Assembly (NCBI GenBank): GCA_950295325.1
Contig: OX485807.1
Coordinates: forward strand, 49,570,440 to 49,630,439
Source of the DNA: Polytrichum commune
Lineage: Eukaryota > Streptophyta > Polytrichopsida > Polytrichales > Polytrichaceae
Direction of reading: 5' to 3'
Length of the DNA: 60,000 bases
The position numbers were made by a program, and so were the translations under genes. Shown piece after piece: positions 22,050 to 36,000 of this stretch. The notes beneath the pieces were generated by a model. That model was not told where the DNA came from. It saw nothing but the letters and a program-made list of their open reading frames with translations, and did not search any database. Numbering within the stretch: the stretch's first letter is position 1; each line of letters begins with the position of its first letter.

Positions 22050-24640
22050 ATTGACCCCTATAGGTTTGTTGCCAATTCATCTCAAATGGTCTCGAGTAAA
22101 TGAATTTGGATATCTTAAAGTTGATATGGGTGTCAAATCAACTCCAAAAGAATAATTTACCAAGTTGTATGATATTTTAGGGCTTTTGTGTTGGATGACT
22201 AAGAGGTGCGCTTGTATATGATGGTTTTCTATCTCTGTCATGGCCCATGGGGATCTAAGAAGCTCTTCTGTGGATGAGAGGGCAATAAGCTCAAATGGTA
22301 AAACCAAGGGCAAACACAATGATATGGCACTTGGTGCCAAACCTCAGTCTACATTGATAAGTGCAATTAGATTGCCTTTGCAAATATGTTTGCCTCTATA
22401 ACCATGCAAATTAACTTGGCTATAAATCACTTCGCAAAATCTTATGACTCAATTAATTTGTCCATAGAGAAATCTCAATAAATTAAAATTGACAATAATT
22501 AACAATAATGTGGAATGTCAATAAAACAACATGAGACAACCTAATTGCACATATCAATGTAGAGGGTTGAGGGTTTTGCTGACCATGATAATTATTGTCA
22601 CGGAACTCATTATGCTCTAGTGTGGAGCAATTGAAGTCCTAATGTGAAATATCTGCATAATTGTATATCGATTTCGGAGTGAAGAGTGAGGAATATTCCA
22701 CTTTTGAAAGGTGTGGACTAGGTAACCTTCGAGGCATGGGAGGACCGAGAGGGGTTACTAGCCATAACCATTTTGGCACCCTCTCCTCTGGACCCTTCAA
22801 TCATGGAGATCAATAATGTAGATCAAGGTTAAGAAAGAGAGGGTTATGCTCTGTGGAAGGCATCCTCTTCCCCAATCTCATAATGCCACCTTATGTGTCA
22901 AATGGTTACGAGGATGTAACAAGTTATTTTGTAGTGGACAAAGCAATGAGGTCAATTGATAAAATTGGAGACACCATAAATTAGGCCAATTAACCCAAAT
23001 TTGTTTTTAGGTTAACTTTGCCTAAGCTCTCCAGAGTCTTGGTGAAACTTCCTATCAATTTGTGTTTTATTCCATTTGTGCCAAGTTTTTTAGATTAAAA
23101 TGCATAATGGGTTCTTGACTCTTGAGTGACACGACAACACTACATGCATATGACTCGACATTGACGTTTGGCACCAACTTCAAATATATGGTCGCTTGGC
23201 TCAAGTGCTACAACTCTTTGCATGCCGAAATTTACACTCCCACTTGAACGTTGTTACCTTGAACAATTTGACAAGTCTTGGGATCTACCCGAGGTCATGT
23301 GCAAGTGTACATAAAAGATTATTCAATAGTAGGTACCGCGGCCTCCTTTTAAAGGAGTGTACTAGGCTCTTATTGGCGTTGCCGCCTCCCATGGTTTTTC
23401 CAACATACGGGAAGAGCACGAGAGGCCCATTCTCCTTGGCGACTTGTTCCACCTTAGTTTCTTGGATACCTGGCTACGCTTGTTTGCTCTCATGTGTCTT
23501 GGTTTGGGCACTGCTCAAGTCACCTCAGAGCACAACTCCTTTTGGGATTGGACCGGTGTCCTGGTTGTATTTGTAGATCTTGCGATAAGTACCGATTCAA
23601 TCCAAAAATGAATCAATATATAATTTATCTATAAATATGATAGACTAATAAATAAGTAGAGAAATTGCAAAAGCGATATGGGCACTCACTTTATTTCATC
23701 CACATAATCCTTGTGGACGAGGCAATCCATTTAATATTTAGGTTTGCATCACAAACATATTATTGACAGGTTTATGCATTTGAGTTGTGGTGGTATTCTA
23801 TATTGGGCCACTAATACTGTAGCCATGGGAACTTAAGATATTTACCCTTGAAGATGAAAGGGTGTAATTTGAAAACATAAATGAATTAAGATGCAACACA
23901 ATGCTCAAATGTTGTTTACCAGAAAGGATTTCTACAAATCATGTAAATGTTACATCATTGAATTCTAAATATACATTAACATCTTGACTAGCCAAAAAGT
24001 TATCTACAAGATTTTGATTGCAAAGATTCTTAGAACTTTTTAGGGTATGTATTAATGAAATGTTGTCACAAGGCGCAAAACTAACCTACCCATGACATAG
24101 TTTAAAGATAGAAAATATATATAATAATGTGTATAAGTGGTGGCTAAAAATACTAGATGTTGCATACACTTGTGCATTGGATACTTCACGTACTTGACCG
24201 TATTTGATCTCTTCATTGATCGGAGGATCTCGTTAGACCACTAATTCAAGTACTAACTCAAGTACTAATTCAAGATGGATAGCGCTAACTCAAGATGGGT
24301 TACTTTTCTAAGAAACTATTAAAGACGAACTCATCATCAACAAAATTTATTGTTTTCTAAAGGCAATAAATGTATACTACTATGTGCAATAAGATTACCC
24401 CACACTATTTTATTGACATTTTAAAATGCCTTTAATATTTACTAACCCATCACCAGAATAAAATACTAAATTTTAATTATGGTTGCTATACGGATGATTA
24501 GAATAAGTTATAATGTTTGTGATCTGATTTTCATCCAAAGTAATTTGCACAACTAAAGAGGCAACCTAATTGCACATATCTGTGTCACTAGCTAAGTACA
24601 ACTCCCGCACTTCAAGGCGTTTGGTCCATATAAGATGTTT
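22050..24640. other. Unassigned sequence
   Basis: About 22050-22270 shares a repeat with 45770-45830 and 54590-54780 (GGTTTGTTGCCAATTCAT block). The frame at 23196-23576 is open but I recognise no domain, and its neighbouring frames also look protein-like in patches, so a decayed transposon fragment is possible. Nothing else is supported. Confidence 0.4.
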
Positions 24641-24814
24641 TTATGACCCTCTATAATGTCGCTAACTTGGGTTTATGTGACATAAGGTAGGTGGGTCTTA
24701 AATGGTCACTTTTTCCAAATAGCCATGAAACACATAACTAGTACGAGATGGTGAGCAAACCTAAATTGAAGCCGTAGCAACTTTCTTTCTAATTTTTGGA
24801 GTTTATACATGTAT

Positions 24815-25040
24815 ATTGTATTCATTGTCAAAGTGAATATTCTCGTACTCATTAGGTTCTCCCCCTTCTCCCATCATATTGATTATTAATCGTAGAATGC
24901 TTAACATATTATGAGCATATAGTCCAATATTTTTAAATACATATTTTTTGGTGTTCATTATTGAATGGACACCTACATAAACATATCCTGATGTAGATTT
25001 TTGATAAAGACAAGTAATTGACTTAGGCATGTCTACCTTA
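24815..25040 (+). repeat. Dispersed repeat family D, copy 3
   Basis: Same block order as the other copies (ATATTGATTATTAATCGTAG, TTATGAGCATATAGTCCAAT, AAGTAATTGACTTAGGCATG). Confidence 0.7.
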
Positions 25041-25704
25041 AGGTAGTCAATCCCGCCATATGTGCAACCTTCCACAACTACCATCTGGTGACTTGTATTC
25101 ATTCAGTGGTGGCCATCGATCCAAATGATTTTTTATGCATTTTTCTTGCCATGAGTTGTAGTGAATATGTTGCAATAGGATGGTTGGGATGGACAAGTTT
25201 TCTCCCAGTGGTTGCACACCCTTGTAGCAATTACTTTGGTGAGTCACATTTGTTATCATAATTTACATACCATTTTAACACTTATTTTTCTTGTTAGTTT
25301 GATGATTTTGAGACAAGAAAATATATTGTGCTTCATTTAAATTGATTTAAAAAAAGGGGGGCACTGGCAATGATCCCAATAACTCTTTAAGGCATATTAA
25401 GCCTCAAACTCGTACATATCACTCTATGTAAGTCACTAGCTTGGACCATACAATCTTGGCTCGTTGCACCCATGCATAAGTATTACTATCTTGGATCAAC
25501 TCATCCCCATACACCCATGCAACCATGTGCCCCCATGCCCATATGCTCGCCCATATGCCTCCAAACCACTCACCCCAATTCATGTGCATGCCCACCATAT
25601 GCATTCATGCTCATGCCCATAAGCACGTCACCATTGATATGTGATTTTTTAAATTTTTCTCTAGAATGTTTTTTTGCTTTTAGGCGAGCCATGTGGGGAA
25701 CGGT

Positions 25705-26412
25705 GGGCAATGTTCAATATTGAAGTCTTCAACACCAATCAAATGCCATTTTGGCCGTCTTTTGTTTCCGCACTTCACAAAAATGTGCTTTGCAAAGTTT
25801 CCACCACGTTTCCACTAGTCACAGTGAAGGCCACCCCAAAAACTGCATGTCACAAAATACAGTGGCTGCCATTTTCAAATAGAAACATAGCTAGACTCCA
25901 ATCTTGGCACTCTAGCATACACTTCCAAATTCCAATAACTCTTGCAATTTCAACTCAGCACTGACTGCAACTTCGGCTTGGCAAGCACATCTATATGTGA
26001 ACGTGGATTTTCCAAGCAGAAGTGGGTGAAGAGTGATCGTAGAAGTCGATTGAAACTTGAAACATTGGATGCATTGATGTGAGTGTCATTATGCGGTCCT
26101 TCCGATGGAAAATATGAATTGGGCTAAATTTTTTGACACTTGGAAACCGACCAAAAACCAGAGGGCTTTGCCTTTGGAGTTGGACGATGATTAAGTGCAC
26201 TATGTAGGAAATCCAAATAATTTTTGTGCATCATTTTAATGCATGTACTTCTTCAATATAATGTGTCATCACGATATTTTCATATTCGATACAAAACAAC
26301 CAAAATCAAGTTTCTTTTGTGAAGTGTTGCAAAAAAGTCTGAAAGTTTGAGTGAAGTGATTGTTTTGAAGCCCTTCACATTGAAATGCATATGCACACTT
26401 CAAACTTGAACA
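25705..26412. mobile_element. TIR element related to 11429-12804
   Basis: Left end CAATGTTCAATATTGAAGTC, right end TTCAAACTTGAACACTAAC. The internal CCTTCA(C/A)ATTGAAATGCATA-like stretch near the right end matches the other element's terminal region. No coding capacity recognised. Confidence 0.5.
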
Positions 26413-26767
26413 CTAACAATGGGGCAACAACACCAACACCACCACATCCTCCATTGTATAAAGATGGTTACAACAAGAATTTAGGGAACATAATATCAAT
26501 AATGGTGTGAAAGAAGCCTACTATGCCCTACTACCCAGCTTTCAAGATTGGCGACACCAATAACGACACAACTGAGTGTTAATAACTGACCCTTTGCATG
26601 TCAAGGGTTAACTTAGAAGATGACTGCACTAAATAGTAGCAATACAGCTACTGTCAGTGCATCACGTTCCTTTGCCATCCTGTTTTTTGCATGCAATACA
26701 GCTCCAAGAAACATATTATTATGTTACTTTCCTGGAGCCATGAACAGGGAGAACCGACAGCTGCAGC

Positions 26768-27276
26768 AAGGGCCACTTCACACACGAGCCAAGAGCCGTG
26801 ACCATGAAATTGTGAGAGCCCAAAAGAAAGTGACCAAAGGCCGTCCCAACACACCTCCAACATCATGTAGTGTGGTCACGGTCCCTCAAGTGTAGTGTGA
26901 AGCCATATGTGACCGGGCCCTCAGATGAATGCTATTTCAATGAATTTCTATTCATGTGGGTCCTCACACATGATAAAATAGAATAAACCAACGGTTGTGA
27001 GCGTTCGGAGTGCCATGGTCTCCTGGTTTTGTGTTAGGTCTACCTCCAAGAGGTGGTTTTTGAAGATAGTCCGAGTGAGCATGAAACATGATCCATTCGA
27101 TGCCACGTAGAAATCCATGTAGACTTTACATCCATCTTGCATTCGCACACTCCACTGGTCCCTCAAGCGTGGTGGGAAGCAGCGAACTTGGACCGGCTCC
27201 GCCTTTTCCACCAATGAGAGTGCTTGAAGTGTAATGGTCACGGGCTCTCAGTCTCGTCGTGTGTGAAGTGGCCCTT
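26768..27276. mobile_element. Non-autonomous TIR element, about 509 bp
   Basis: AAGGGCCACTTCACACACGA at the left is matched by the inverse TCGTGTGTGAAGTGGCCCTT at the right (one extra base pair of drift). Inside lie AAGAGCCGTGACCATGAAAT and GGTCACGGGCTCTCAG, recalling the interior of the element at 15755-16255. No clear target duplication. Confidence 0.7.
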
Positions 27277-28392
27277 AAATCTCCCAGGACACTGTCCTCA
27301 GTGTCCTGGAGTTGTTCAATTAGAATAAGAATTGTGAATGCTGTGTCACAACATCTGTCACCGGTTTTGGCATAAGAGTCGTGGCGTGGTCCAGTCAAAG
27401 CCAGTGTTGGACTGGTATTTCTACATGGATTTGAGTGCACGATATTAATATACAAGGGCAATATTAGTATCATGGAACGTAGTACCCAATTGGGACCATA
27501 GCATAATTTGTAGTACTTGCAGTAAAATATTGATATTCGAGGGGTATCATTTGAAGTTGAGGAGATTGTTTTATATCTGAGGTACTATTTGGGTCAAATT
27601 ATACCATAGTACTACGCAAGTGGCGGTTCCGGAGTTTATTTTATTTTATTTTGGGATATGTTGAAATTTGTTGATGTTTTTTTTTATCTCAAGAAACTTT
27701 TACGTTGTAAAATAAGCATGAGAAAGGCTACTAGAACGTTCTATTTGCCAAAACGGAATTTGGAAAGTAAATTATTTACTTGACAATTAACCATTGTGGG
27801 ATTACGGTTGGTCGGACATGTTAATTGACTTCTATTGATATTTGGGCGTTTTGACTTAGGTATGAAGGTTCTTGCATGGTACATAGTCCCAAATGGGAAC
27901 ACCATTCTCCCCTAACTAGTATCTTTGACTAAGCTACTAGGTTCAAATGCAAGTGAGTTCTTCACAACCACGATAGTTTTTCCTGTCCATAGTACCTGAA
28001 ATATTGTGGGTGCGTTTTTATTCCTATGGCACACATGAGTTTGGAGGCAATTACCTACACAAGTGCATTCTATCAGCATGGGTTACCATTTGCACATGTT
28101 GTTACATTATTTTTCTTTTATATTTTATATTGGAACACATGGTATGCATGGCCACCTGGCTAATTTTTCCGTCAAGTAGAGAGAATGTTTCATGGTTGGG
28201 GATTGAACCACTAGTCACTCCACTTGGTTTTGGGTACCTCTCCACTATCATCCAGTAGTTTAGGCTCATCTCGGGCCATTTACATCATTCTTATTGGGAA
28301 TGCATTCATAATGTTCTCCAGATTGCAAGATGATATAATACTTTATATCAATATAATTCCAAATGTATCCACACTTACATGACAAATTGGTG
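27277..28392. other. Unassigned AT-rich sequence
   Basis: An inverted ACACTGTCCTCAGTGTCCTGG motif lies near 27289. The frame at 28004-28258 is not recognised. Nothing supported. Confidence 0.4.
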
Positions 28393-28922
28393 TACATTGA
28401 GAAGACTGATGAACAGAGAGAACCGGCTGCTAGTTACAGATGAACCGGTTAAATTTGACGATTAACTACACTAAATATGACATTTCATTTTTGATTATAT
28501 TTAACGTTGGTAGCACGCTGCCTTGCTCAACACTAATTTTCAATTTCATGACAATTAGTGTTAGAAGATATGTTAGAAGATATGTTGGATTTCTCATTTT
28601 ATCATTGTTATATATATTTTTTCATATCCTTACTAACACCAAATTCAAACATGTAACTTCCACATATTCCCATAGTTATTATTTAGTGTTTGAGTTTACA
28701 TTTAACATTAATTACTTTCGTAGAGTTATCGACATTTAGTGTATGCGTTCGTATTTAGTGTAGTTGGAGTACAGTACAAGACGTGAGGAAAATGACAGAG
28801 GAATTTATAGAATATACCCCAATATAATTAAAAATAACCGAAAGTTGTCAACATGTAACTGGTTGGGATTTGGAAACACTAGGATATTGACCGATTCTGC
28901 CCAAAAATCTCCCTGGACACTG
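28393..28922 (+). mobile_element. hAT-like element split by a nested short element
   Basis: Starts CAGAGAGAACCGGCTGC and ends AAAATCTCCCTGGACACTG, so both ends are of the CAG(A/T)G type on the strand concerned. Outer segments match 29301-29517. The middle (about 28467-28765) is another family. No matching 8-bp flanks were found. Confidence 0.6.
28467..28765. mobile_element. Short element with ACTACACTAAATA ends, nested
   Basis: Begins AACTACACTAAATATGAC and ends CGTATTTAGTGTAGTTGG (inverted). A second copy is at 45973-46305. Fragments sit inside Harbinger-like copies at about 2276-2390 and 6220-6330. Confidence 0.65.
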
Positions 28923-29300
28923 GAGACGATGACCAAAGATGAGCAACTTTTAGCTTTGCGGTATATAGACCTCCCCGTTAAGTAATACACTTTGCCTCAT
29001 CTTTCTGCTTTTCTACCAGCAAGATGGCTGGAAACACGTCCACCGTGCTTTGTCAAAAAGACACCCTGATTAATAGCAATGCACAACTTCGTTCTACACT
29101 GATATGAATAGCTGGGTTTCCTTTGCGAAAAGGGCACCTAGTCTTTGCCCTTGCATATCACTTTAGGTCATACTGAGATTGCCGAAACCTAAAACTTGTT
29201 TTATTCATCCGTAACTCTCAACCTCTCAGATCTCGCTGATGGGTCATGTAACATGTTTTCATTAGATATAAGCACGATGAATATAGATCAATGATCGGGG

Positions 29301-29517
29301 AGAATCAGCAGTTAGTTACAGATGAACCGGTTGAGTTTGAGAAATAACCGGTTGAAGTTGGAGACTTCAGGAGAATTACTGATCATTTTAGAGGAATTTG
29401 TAGAAGAATATACCTCAAATTCATATAGAAAAACCGAAGGATGTCAACATGTAACCAGTTGGACTTGCAAACACTAGGATCTCAACCGATTGTGCCCAAA
29501 AATCTCCCGGATCACTG
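29301..29517 (+). mobile_element. hAT-like short element
   Basis: Starts GGGGAGAATCAGCAGTTAG and ends AAAATCTCCCGGATCACTG. The family's most complete uninterrupted short copy in the window. Confidence 0.55.
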
Positions 29518-30357
29518 ATATAGGATTGTAGCAAGGGACCCTTCTGAGATTGTGAATGTTACATTCAATTATCATGCACATGTCGTCCTATTACGGATTG
29601 TAGCTTGGCTAGTAGCACTCATCCTATACAATTTCTAGTATATATAGCCATAATTGCAAAAAATCTTTAGTTTTTGGTACTATGATGATAAGTACTCAGA
29701 ATTGTGTGGAATGTTGATGAATTAGCGTTGGGCAACCTATTTGTGTACATAATTAAAAGACTACTGGAAGACTTTAGTTTGGGAGGTGATTAAGGAAGGT
29801 GGTCATCCTTCTTAATTGGACACTCGTATTTGTATGGTATATGGCATGTCTTGTGAATGGACACTAAACAGACACGTGTTAGGATGAGAGTGGATAATGT
29901 GTTCAAAATATAGTGAATGTTTTAGGTTACTTGTTTAACACGATTGGAAGGGCATGTGTGGTCATTTAAAGAGAGGAAATGCTGCACTTTGACCTCTTTA
30001 TAACTTTTCCATCTCATAACTCTCATTGAAAGTCTTTGTGATTTGTAAATGCTAACCAAATAAGACAATTCTCAAGTCAATTCAACAACCAACAGAGTTG
30101 ATTGTGGAGTTGGAAGTGCCCACAATAGGGTCATAGACCTTGATCTACTATGGAGGTGTTGGTTGGAGAAGCCTACAAACAATTACCAATGGAAGATGAA
30201 CACTTTTAGGTCATAGTAGCAGGTTATAATACTTTTTTAAGTGATACACTTTGCTTCATCCTTTAAACTTCTACTAGGAGGGTTACCGGTTACATATCAC
30301 CATGCATTTGTCAAAAAAAAAAAAAACCATGATTAATAACGATTGAGGACTTTGATC

Positions 30358-30905
30358 TAGAGTAGAGGTGCCCATAACCGACCACTTAAGAGATTATGCG
30401 CCAAATTTGGAGAAGCACAAGGTGGTCCAAAATTTTCCCAAATGTAGAGGGAATATGGTGGGGTATAGTTTGTATGTGCCAACTAGCTACTCCCATCTTC
30501 TCAAATCCAGGCCCACCTACTAACCTCCTTCCACATGTTAAAACCTCCCCCTCCTTCTAAAACCAATCTCCACTGTTTTAGTGACCGACACTTTTAGGTT
30601 TATGTTTCTTTAGTGGGCGCATGGAAGTCTAGTGGCATGTGTCAATGGCCCCCCACATTCTAGTTGGATGGCTGCTTGTGCTTAACTACATGTGAACACC
30701 TCCAACCCATTATTTTCTAGAATCTAGTGGGCAAGTGGCCTACATGGAAACTAACCCTTAGAAACCGTGAAACATGGGACCTTATTCTAACCACCCATGA
30801 AAAGAACTTACCAAAATCAATCCCAACCTGATAAAAAATATGGCACCCTAAGGAATCTTGATGGGATCTTGATTGGGAATAGGCAACTCTACTCTACATA
30901 GGACT
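30358..30905. mobile_element. TIR element with AGTAGAGGTGCCCATAACC ends
   Basis: Left AGTAGAGGTGCCCATAACC and right GGGAATAGGCAACTCTACT are imperfect inverted repeats. Related sequence fills about 43002-44470. Confidence 0.5.
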
Positions 30906-31119
30906 AAGTTGTTGTTTGGAAAGGTTTTGGGAGACTATTACCCAGTGTAGAGGTGCTAGCTGGAGAAGAAACCAATTGCAGTTGAAAACTTATCTTTGTA
31001 GTAGAAACTTTACATCTTAGCTGAGTGCACACTTTGCAACCTCATCAAATGCAAATAGTGCTAAACACATGCACCCGACCAAAACCAACATTCCTAAAAT
31101 TTTGCACAATAAAACTTGT

Positions 31120-31565
31120 GCATGAGAGTTATCCATAAAAGTCTCTCAAAGAGGGATGAAACTGTGGGTTTAATGATCCTTTGAGAAAACTTTCTATTAA
31201 GAGATTACTTTGAAACTTTCTACTAAGAGCTTGTCATGTATCCGAGCCTACTTTGAAAGTTGGGTGAAACTTTTGGGACCTCCTCTTTTCACCCCATAAC
31301 TTTGAGAGAGTTTTAGAATCTAGAATAGGGTATGCACAAGGGACCCGCTATCCTAATCCTAGAATTGGCATATACCATCCTAGTAGGACAAGCTAGAAAG
31401 CCAATTCTTAATAGTTTGACACCACTCCTTTTCTATGGTGATTTAAGCATTAAGATAACATGGATAACTTTGTGTTATTGTAGTTCTCAAAAACTAGTGA
31501 TTTGGGACTAAACCATGGTGTTATCTCCTCTACTTTATAAATAACTCTCTTGATTATGATAATGT
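31120..31565 (+). repeat. Dispersed repeat family E, copy 1
   Basis: Aligns throughout with about 47560-47999 (shared GTTGGGTGAAACTTTTGGGA, TAGTAGGACAAGCT). The second copy occupies intron 7 of the aminotransferase gene. Confidence 0.75.
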
Positions 31566-33088
31566 CCACCATCTTAACATCGAGTTACTGTGTTGGTTTT
31601 TGGTTTTGGATCATGTAGTAATTAAACATTTCACTTTCGAACCCTGATACCAGTTTTGCATAGTAATTCTAATAACATTATAATGTTCTCTGGTGCATTG
31701 GAATCCATCCTCAATTCCTATGATGAATTTTTTTTAAACATACCAAACCGCATGATAGTATAATTATAGTATCTATACTCCGCGCTTAAAGAGATGGTAT
31801 TAGCACCATCTACCAGCTCTTCAACAGTATCTTTGCAGTAAATCGTGGTTGATTTTCATCACCAGACTCCAAAACACCTTTGATCAATATTTCAACTTTC
31901 TTACCAGCAAGATGGGTGGATACACACCCACCGTGGATCTGTCGAAAAAGCACCCTGATTCATAGCAACACAGAAACAGTTTGATGTGCACAAGATTCCA
32001 GAGACCATTGAACTCCAGACTTTGGCCTGCAGTGCAGACAGCAGTGAATACAGGACCTACATAAGGTTATGAGATCATAAAGTAGTATGTATAAAGTAGT
32101 CGTTGATCATGAGTGGCAGGTGAGTCCAACCACATCACATGTGTTGCGCAAGATGTGCACTTTATGGGTCACGTCGACGATGGAAGGGTGGTTTGGTGGA
32201 TGTGGCACTTTCTCTTTGGCTCCAGTAAAGCTCTCATCTGTTGCACTAAATAAAAGTAATAAAACACAAAATTGTGTAACAAAACTAAATTTGTATGTGT
32301 GTACTACCCAGACTCCCGCCTTTCGTTCTGCGCCGCCAAGTTTCTCTTACTTACCCTACCCCTCCGGTGCTGGTGAGAAGTGCGTGCATGCTTACTATTT
32401 GGTGACTGGAGATGAAAGACTCGCCGCTAGGACAGGAGCGATGGAGATTGGTTGCAGGTTTATTGGCTCATCGCTTCAATGATCCAGAAGGCTGGCTTGC
32501 AAGCACAGGTTGGAACTTCACGCCTTTAGTGGGACTCCTCGTCACCATCATCATTCATGTGATACCGCACTGCGCACGGTTTTTTGAATTCGGCGAAGAG
32601 TCGGATGATTCGGAAGTTTGGGCGGATCGAGGGTGAACTCAGATCCATGACGGCATTCTGCGATTAACTTAGACTTAGTGGTCTTTGCAGATTATGGGTA
32701 GGCTGCTTAGGGGCAGCTCGGATATCCGAGTCTCCAGCCACGGCAGATGATGTGCAGCAGGTGGATCCAGATATCTTCTCGCAAGTGAAAGGTTGTGCAG
32801 AATTTCGTGGGAAATCTGTGTTGCGTTAGCAAGATATGATCTTGTCCGAGTTGTCAACTGAGATTGATGAAGTTGCAAACTTCTTGATGACACGAAGGGT
32901 TAAGCCGAGCTCTCGACTTGGTAGGGTTAAGGTAGCGACTCAGGATTCCATGAAATCCCTGCAAGATGGTGAAACGCAGCAGCTGCTAGTGGCTGTCATG
33001 CGTAGCCTGCTTGTGCAGGAGCTAGAGTGCATGAAGATTTGAAGAGTTTTTATTTTTTTGGGAGAGGTTATACAATTTTTTCATCAGG
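31566..33088. other. Region upstream of the DUF547 gene, possible 5' UTR exon
   Basis: About 31880-31970 is a repeat also seen near 29005-29075. From about 32300 the sequence becomes GC-richer, and 33061-33088 ends in TTTTTTCATCAG, a good splice acceptor just before the likely start codon. A 5' leader exon somewhere in 32300-33040 is therefore likely. The open frames at 32087-32482 and 32836-33042 may be leader or an extra N-terminal exon; I cannot decide. Confidence 0.4.
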
Positions 33089-36000
33089 ATGGTTCTGAAG
33101 GAGGGACGACAGCGGGCCTGTAGCCGAGCAATCTGGCAAAGTGAGGTTCGTCACGACGACTGCTTGTCTCCAGATTTGCCGGTGCTGGAAATCCCCAGCG
33201 ACGACTCAACATTGTGCGACAAGAAGAAGTCTGCTGAAACTGCGAGGTATGTCACCTGGTGGCCTTCGACAGTACATCCAAATGTACACCAATATATCCT
33301 CATAATGCAGGTACTATTAATTAATTTTGGATTATGATCGTAGATCGAGTGGAGACTAGACTAAAACCTCTGACATGATGGTTCAATGTGGATCTTGTGT
33401 TGTGCGCAGCACCTCGCTCGAGAACTTAGTGCGTCGGTCGGAACTAGAAAATGAGGTGAGCTTTTGATAGTTGGCATACTGTTACTACGAAGCGCGGTGT
33501 AATGGGACTGTAATGACATTTTTGTTGTTGCTGGAAATCACCTACCTAGTGCTTAGGGTGGTCGAAAGTTGTGTTGGAGCTCCAAACTAATCGGCAGTAT
33601 TCGGCATCACAGGTGTTGGTGTTGCTTCAGGAGCTGCAACAAGAAGTGGAGCTCCACCAAGTCTTAGAGCAGGCCCTAGCTCACAAGAACGGCAGCAATT
33701 CGACCAGACCTGCTGTGCCTTCCGACCTGCCTGTCAACGTAAGTTCGTGGCTCGCCTTCAATCTCAATGGATGATACCACTTAGGATACAAATGTCTATC
33801 TAAAGTTGCCAAGTTACTCGTCCTCAATTATGAGATGTTAACCTTGCGGGAAGGAAATACGGATGTCTTTCTGGCCTCACAATTCCAGTCGTTAAAATAC
33901 TCATACTGAATGATTCAACTTCTAATTTTAATTGCAGGTGCAAACATTGTTGTCGGACATCTCAAGGCTGGAGGTCTTCGTCCTGGAGCTGGAAGTGCAG
34001 ACAGCTGCGATTCAGTGGGAGCTAGTTCGTGAGCAGACGGAGCGGGAGTTAATTCAACACAACCTTGAGCACCCTCTGGACATCACTGTTGTGTCCACCT
34101 CGCAAACACCTGCACCTCTCAGCTCTCAAGAGCACCCGAATCCCTGCACGCACGCTACTCCGAAGAAATTGACATCATCCCCATCCAAGAAAGCTGCAGT
34201 ACCGTCATCTATAAGTCCATCGCCTGCACCGAATTCAGTGACAGTGACTACTGAACCGCCGGCACCACCTGCATTGCTGCAAAAACCCAACCCTGCTGCT
34301 CCGGTGGCCAAGGATCCACCGCAACCCGAGCCGCAAAACAGCGCAGTCCCTCTATTCTGCAAGTCGCCCCGACCTAGCCTGCAGTCTCTGTGGCACGGGG
34401 TAGAGTCCGTTCCGCAGTCTTACCTTCGGCCCATCCCCCGAAAGGTATGCACGAGCACTCAAATGGGTTACGCAATATGGTTTTTAAAGAGAGAGAGAGA
34501 GAGAGAGAGAGAGGCTCTGCACCTTTACCTTAGAGAAGGAGGTCACATAAGTAGGAGCCTCTCTTACTCATATGGAGATTACACTTTGTGTTAAGATATT
34601 AGAAAACCAATGACTTGGTTATTGATCTACTTTAAAGCTTAATAAGTTCCTCATCTAGACTGTATAAGGTCACTCAGAGAAGAAAGTTACATAAGTAGGA
34701 ATCTATCTTACTCGTATGCAGATTACACTTGTAGATTCTTGACACTCCGTGTCAACGCACTAGCCTACCTATCACTGATTTATTGATCTACTTACAAGCT
34801 TAATAATTTCCTCATTAGAAGGTATAAGGTCACTTAGGGGTGGCTTCAACCCGCGGTCATAACTCGGATCCCGTGGGACCTCCGACGTTAAGCCGCCTAA
34901 GGCCATAGCAGTGTTTGGATGGGTGATCTCCCAGCACTTGATTTCCTATACACTCGTAGACTATCACTTATGGGCCACCCAATCAAGTAATCCGGATATT
35001 TTCAAGTTTCAATTAACCTTGAGATTGAAAGCAAGGGGCTTGCACTTGGGGAGATATATAATTTCCGACAGCTTGTCCGCGCCCTCTCAAAGTGTACACC
35101 TTCCAAAGGAGGCAAGTAGTCTTCGGGAGCCTTTTAATTCCAGTAATGCCCGCTTGGGGTCACATAGATTTACACCAATCGAAAATAAGGCAACACCATA
35201 AATCACGCTGGTGCGATGGCAACATCGGCGTTGTCTTTCTATATTCTAGGTCACTTTAAAACCTTTTGGTGATTAGAGTCCTGGATATCCAACATCAGAA
35301 TTCTGCTCCAACCCAATTAATGGTTACCAGATTACTGACATGATGTTGGTGTACAGGAGAGCTGGCGGACACTTACAAACCCATCGTCACAAGTTGCCAA
35401 GCCGAGTCCGAGTCCGAGTCCGAGTCCGAATCCGACTCCGAAGTATGACAGTGCCGAGATGATGCTGTCTCCCACACGGACACCTTTATCCCCAGACTCG
35501 AAACCCCAGTCTGTCTCATACTTCAAGAATTTGTTGCCCGCTTTCACCCCAGTCGAGAATCCTCTACCCACCTCACCTGTGTCTCCGGTGAAGCACGACA
35601 TTCACGTTGCTCCAGCGAAGGATAGTACTCGAGCCAAGAGCACATCGTGCCCGGAGAGCCTCGACTGTCTGACCTCTTCCGATGATGAAGAGGATGGCGA
35701 AGAAGAAGGCGAAGAAGGCGAAGAAGAAGGCGAAGAAGGCGAAGAAGAAGAAATTACATCATCTGTTCGTCGTTCCAGCTTCGAATTCGTGCAACAGCAG
35801 CCTTCATCGCCGCTGCGGCAGTCCTCGAGGTCGATGGACCAGGACCTCTTGACTGACGAAGAGGTAATTTTGTGATCCTTCTTTTGTGTATGCCATTCTT
35901 TTGCGTGAATTTTGTTATATTCCAGAGCTCTGGAGATGAGCTCCTTGGATTGTTGCATTGAGCTATTCAAAACTTTTCTGACCGTGTCCACAATAGCCAA

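Noticed and set aside
26654-26895. Overlapping frames at the left end of the 26.8-kb TIR element
   Set aside because: Both cross the terminal repeat of the element, so they are chance frames.
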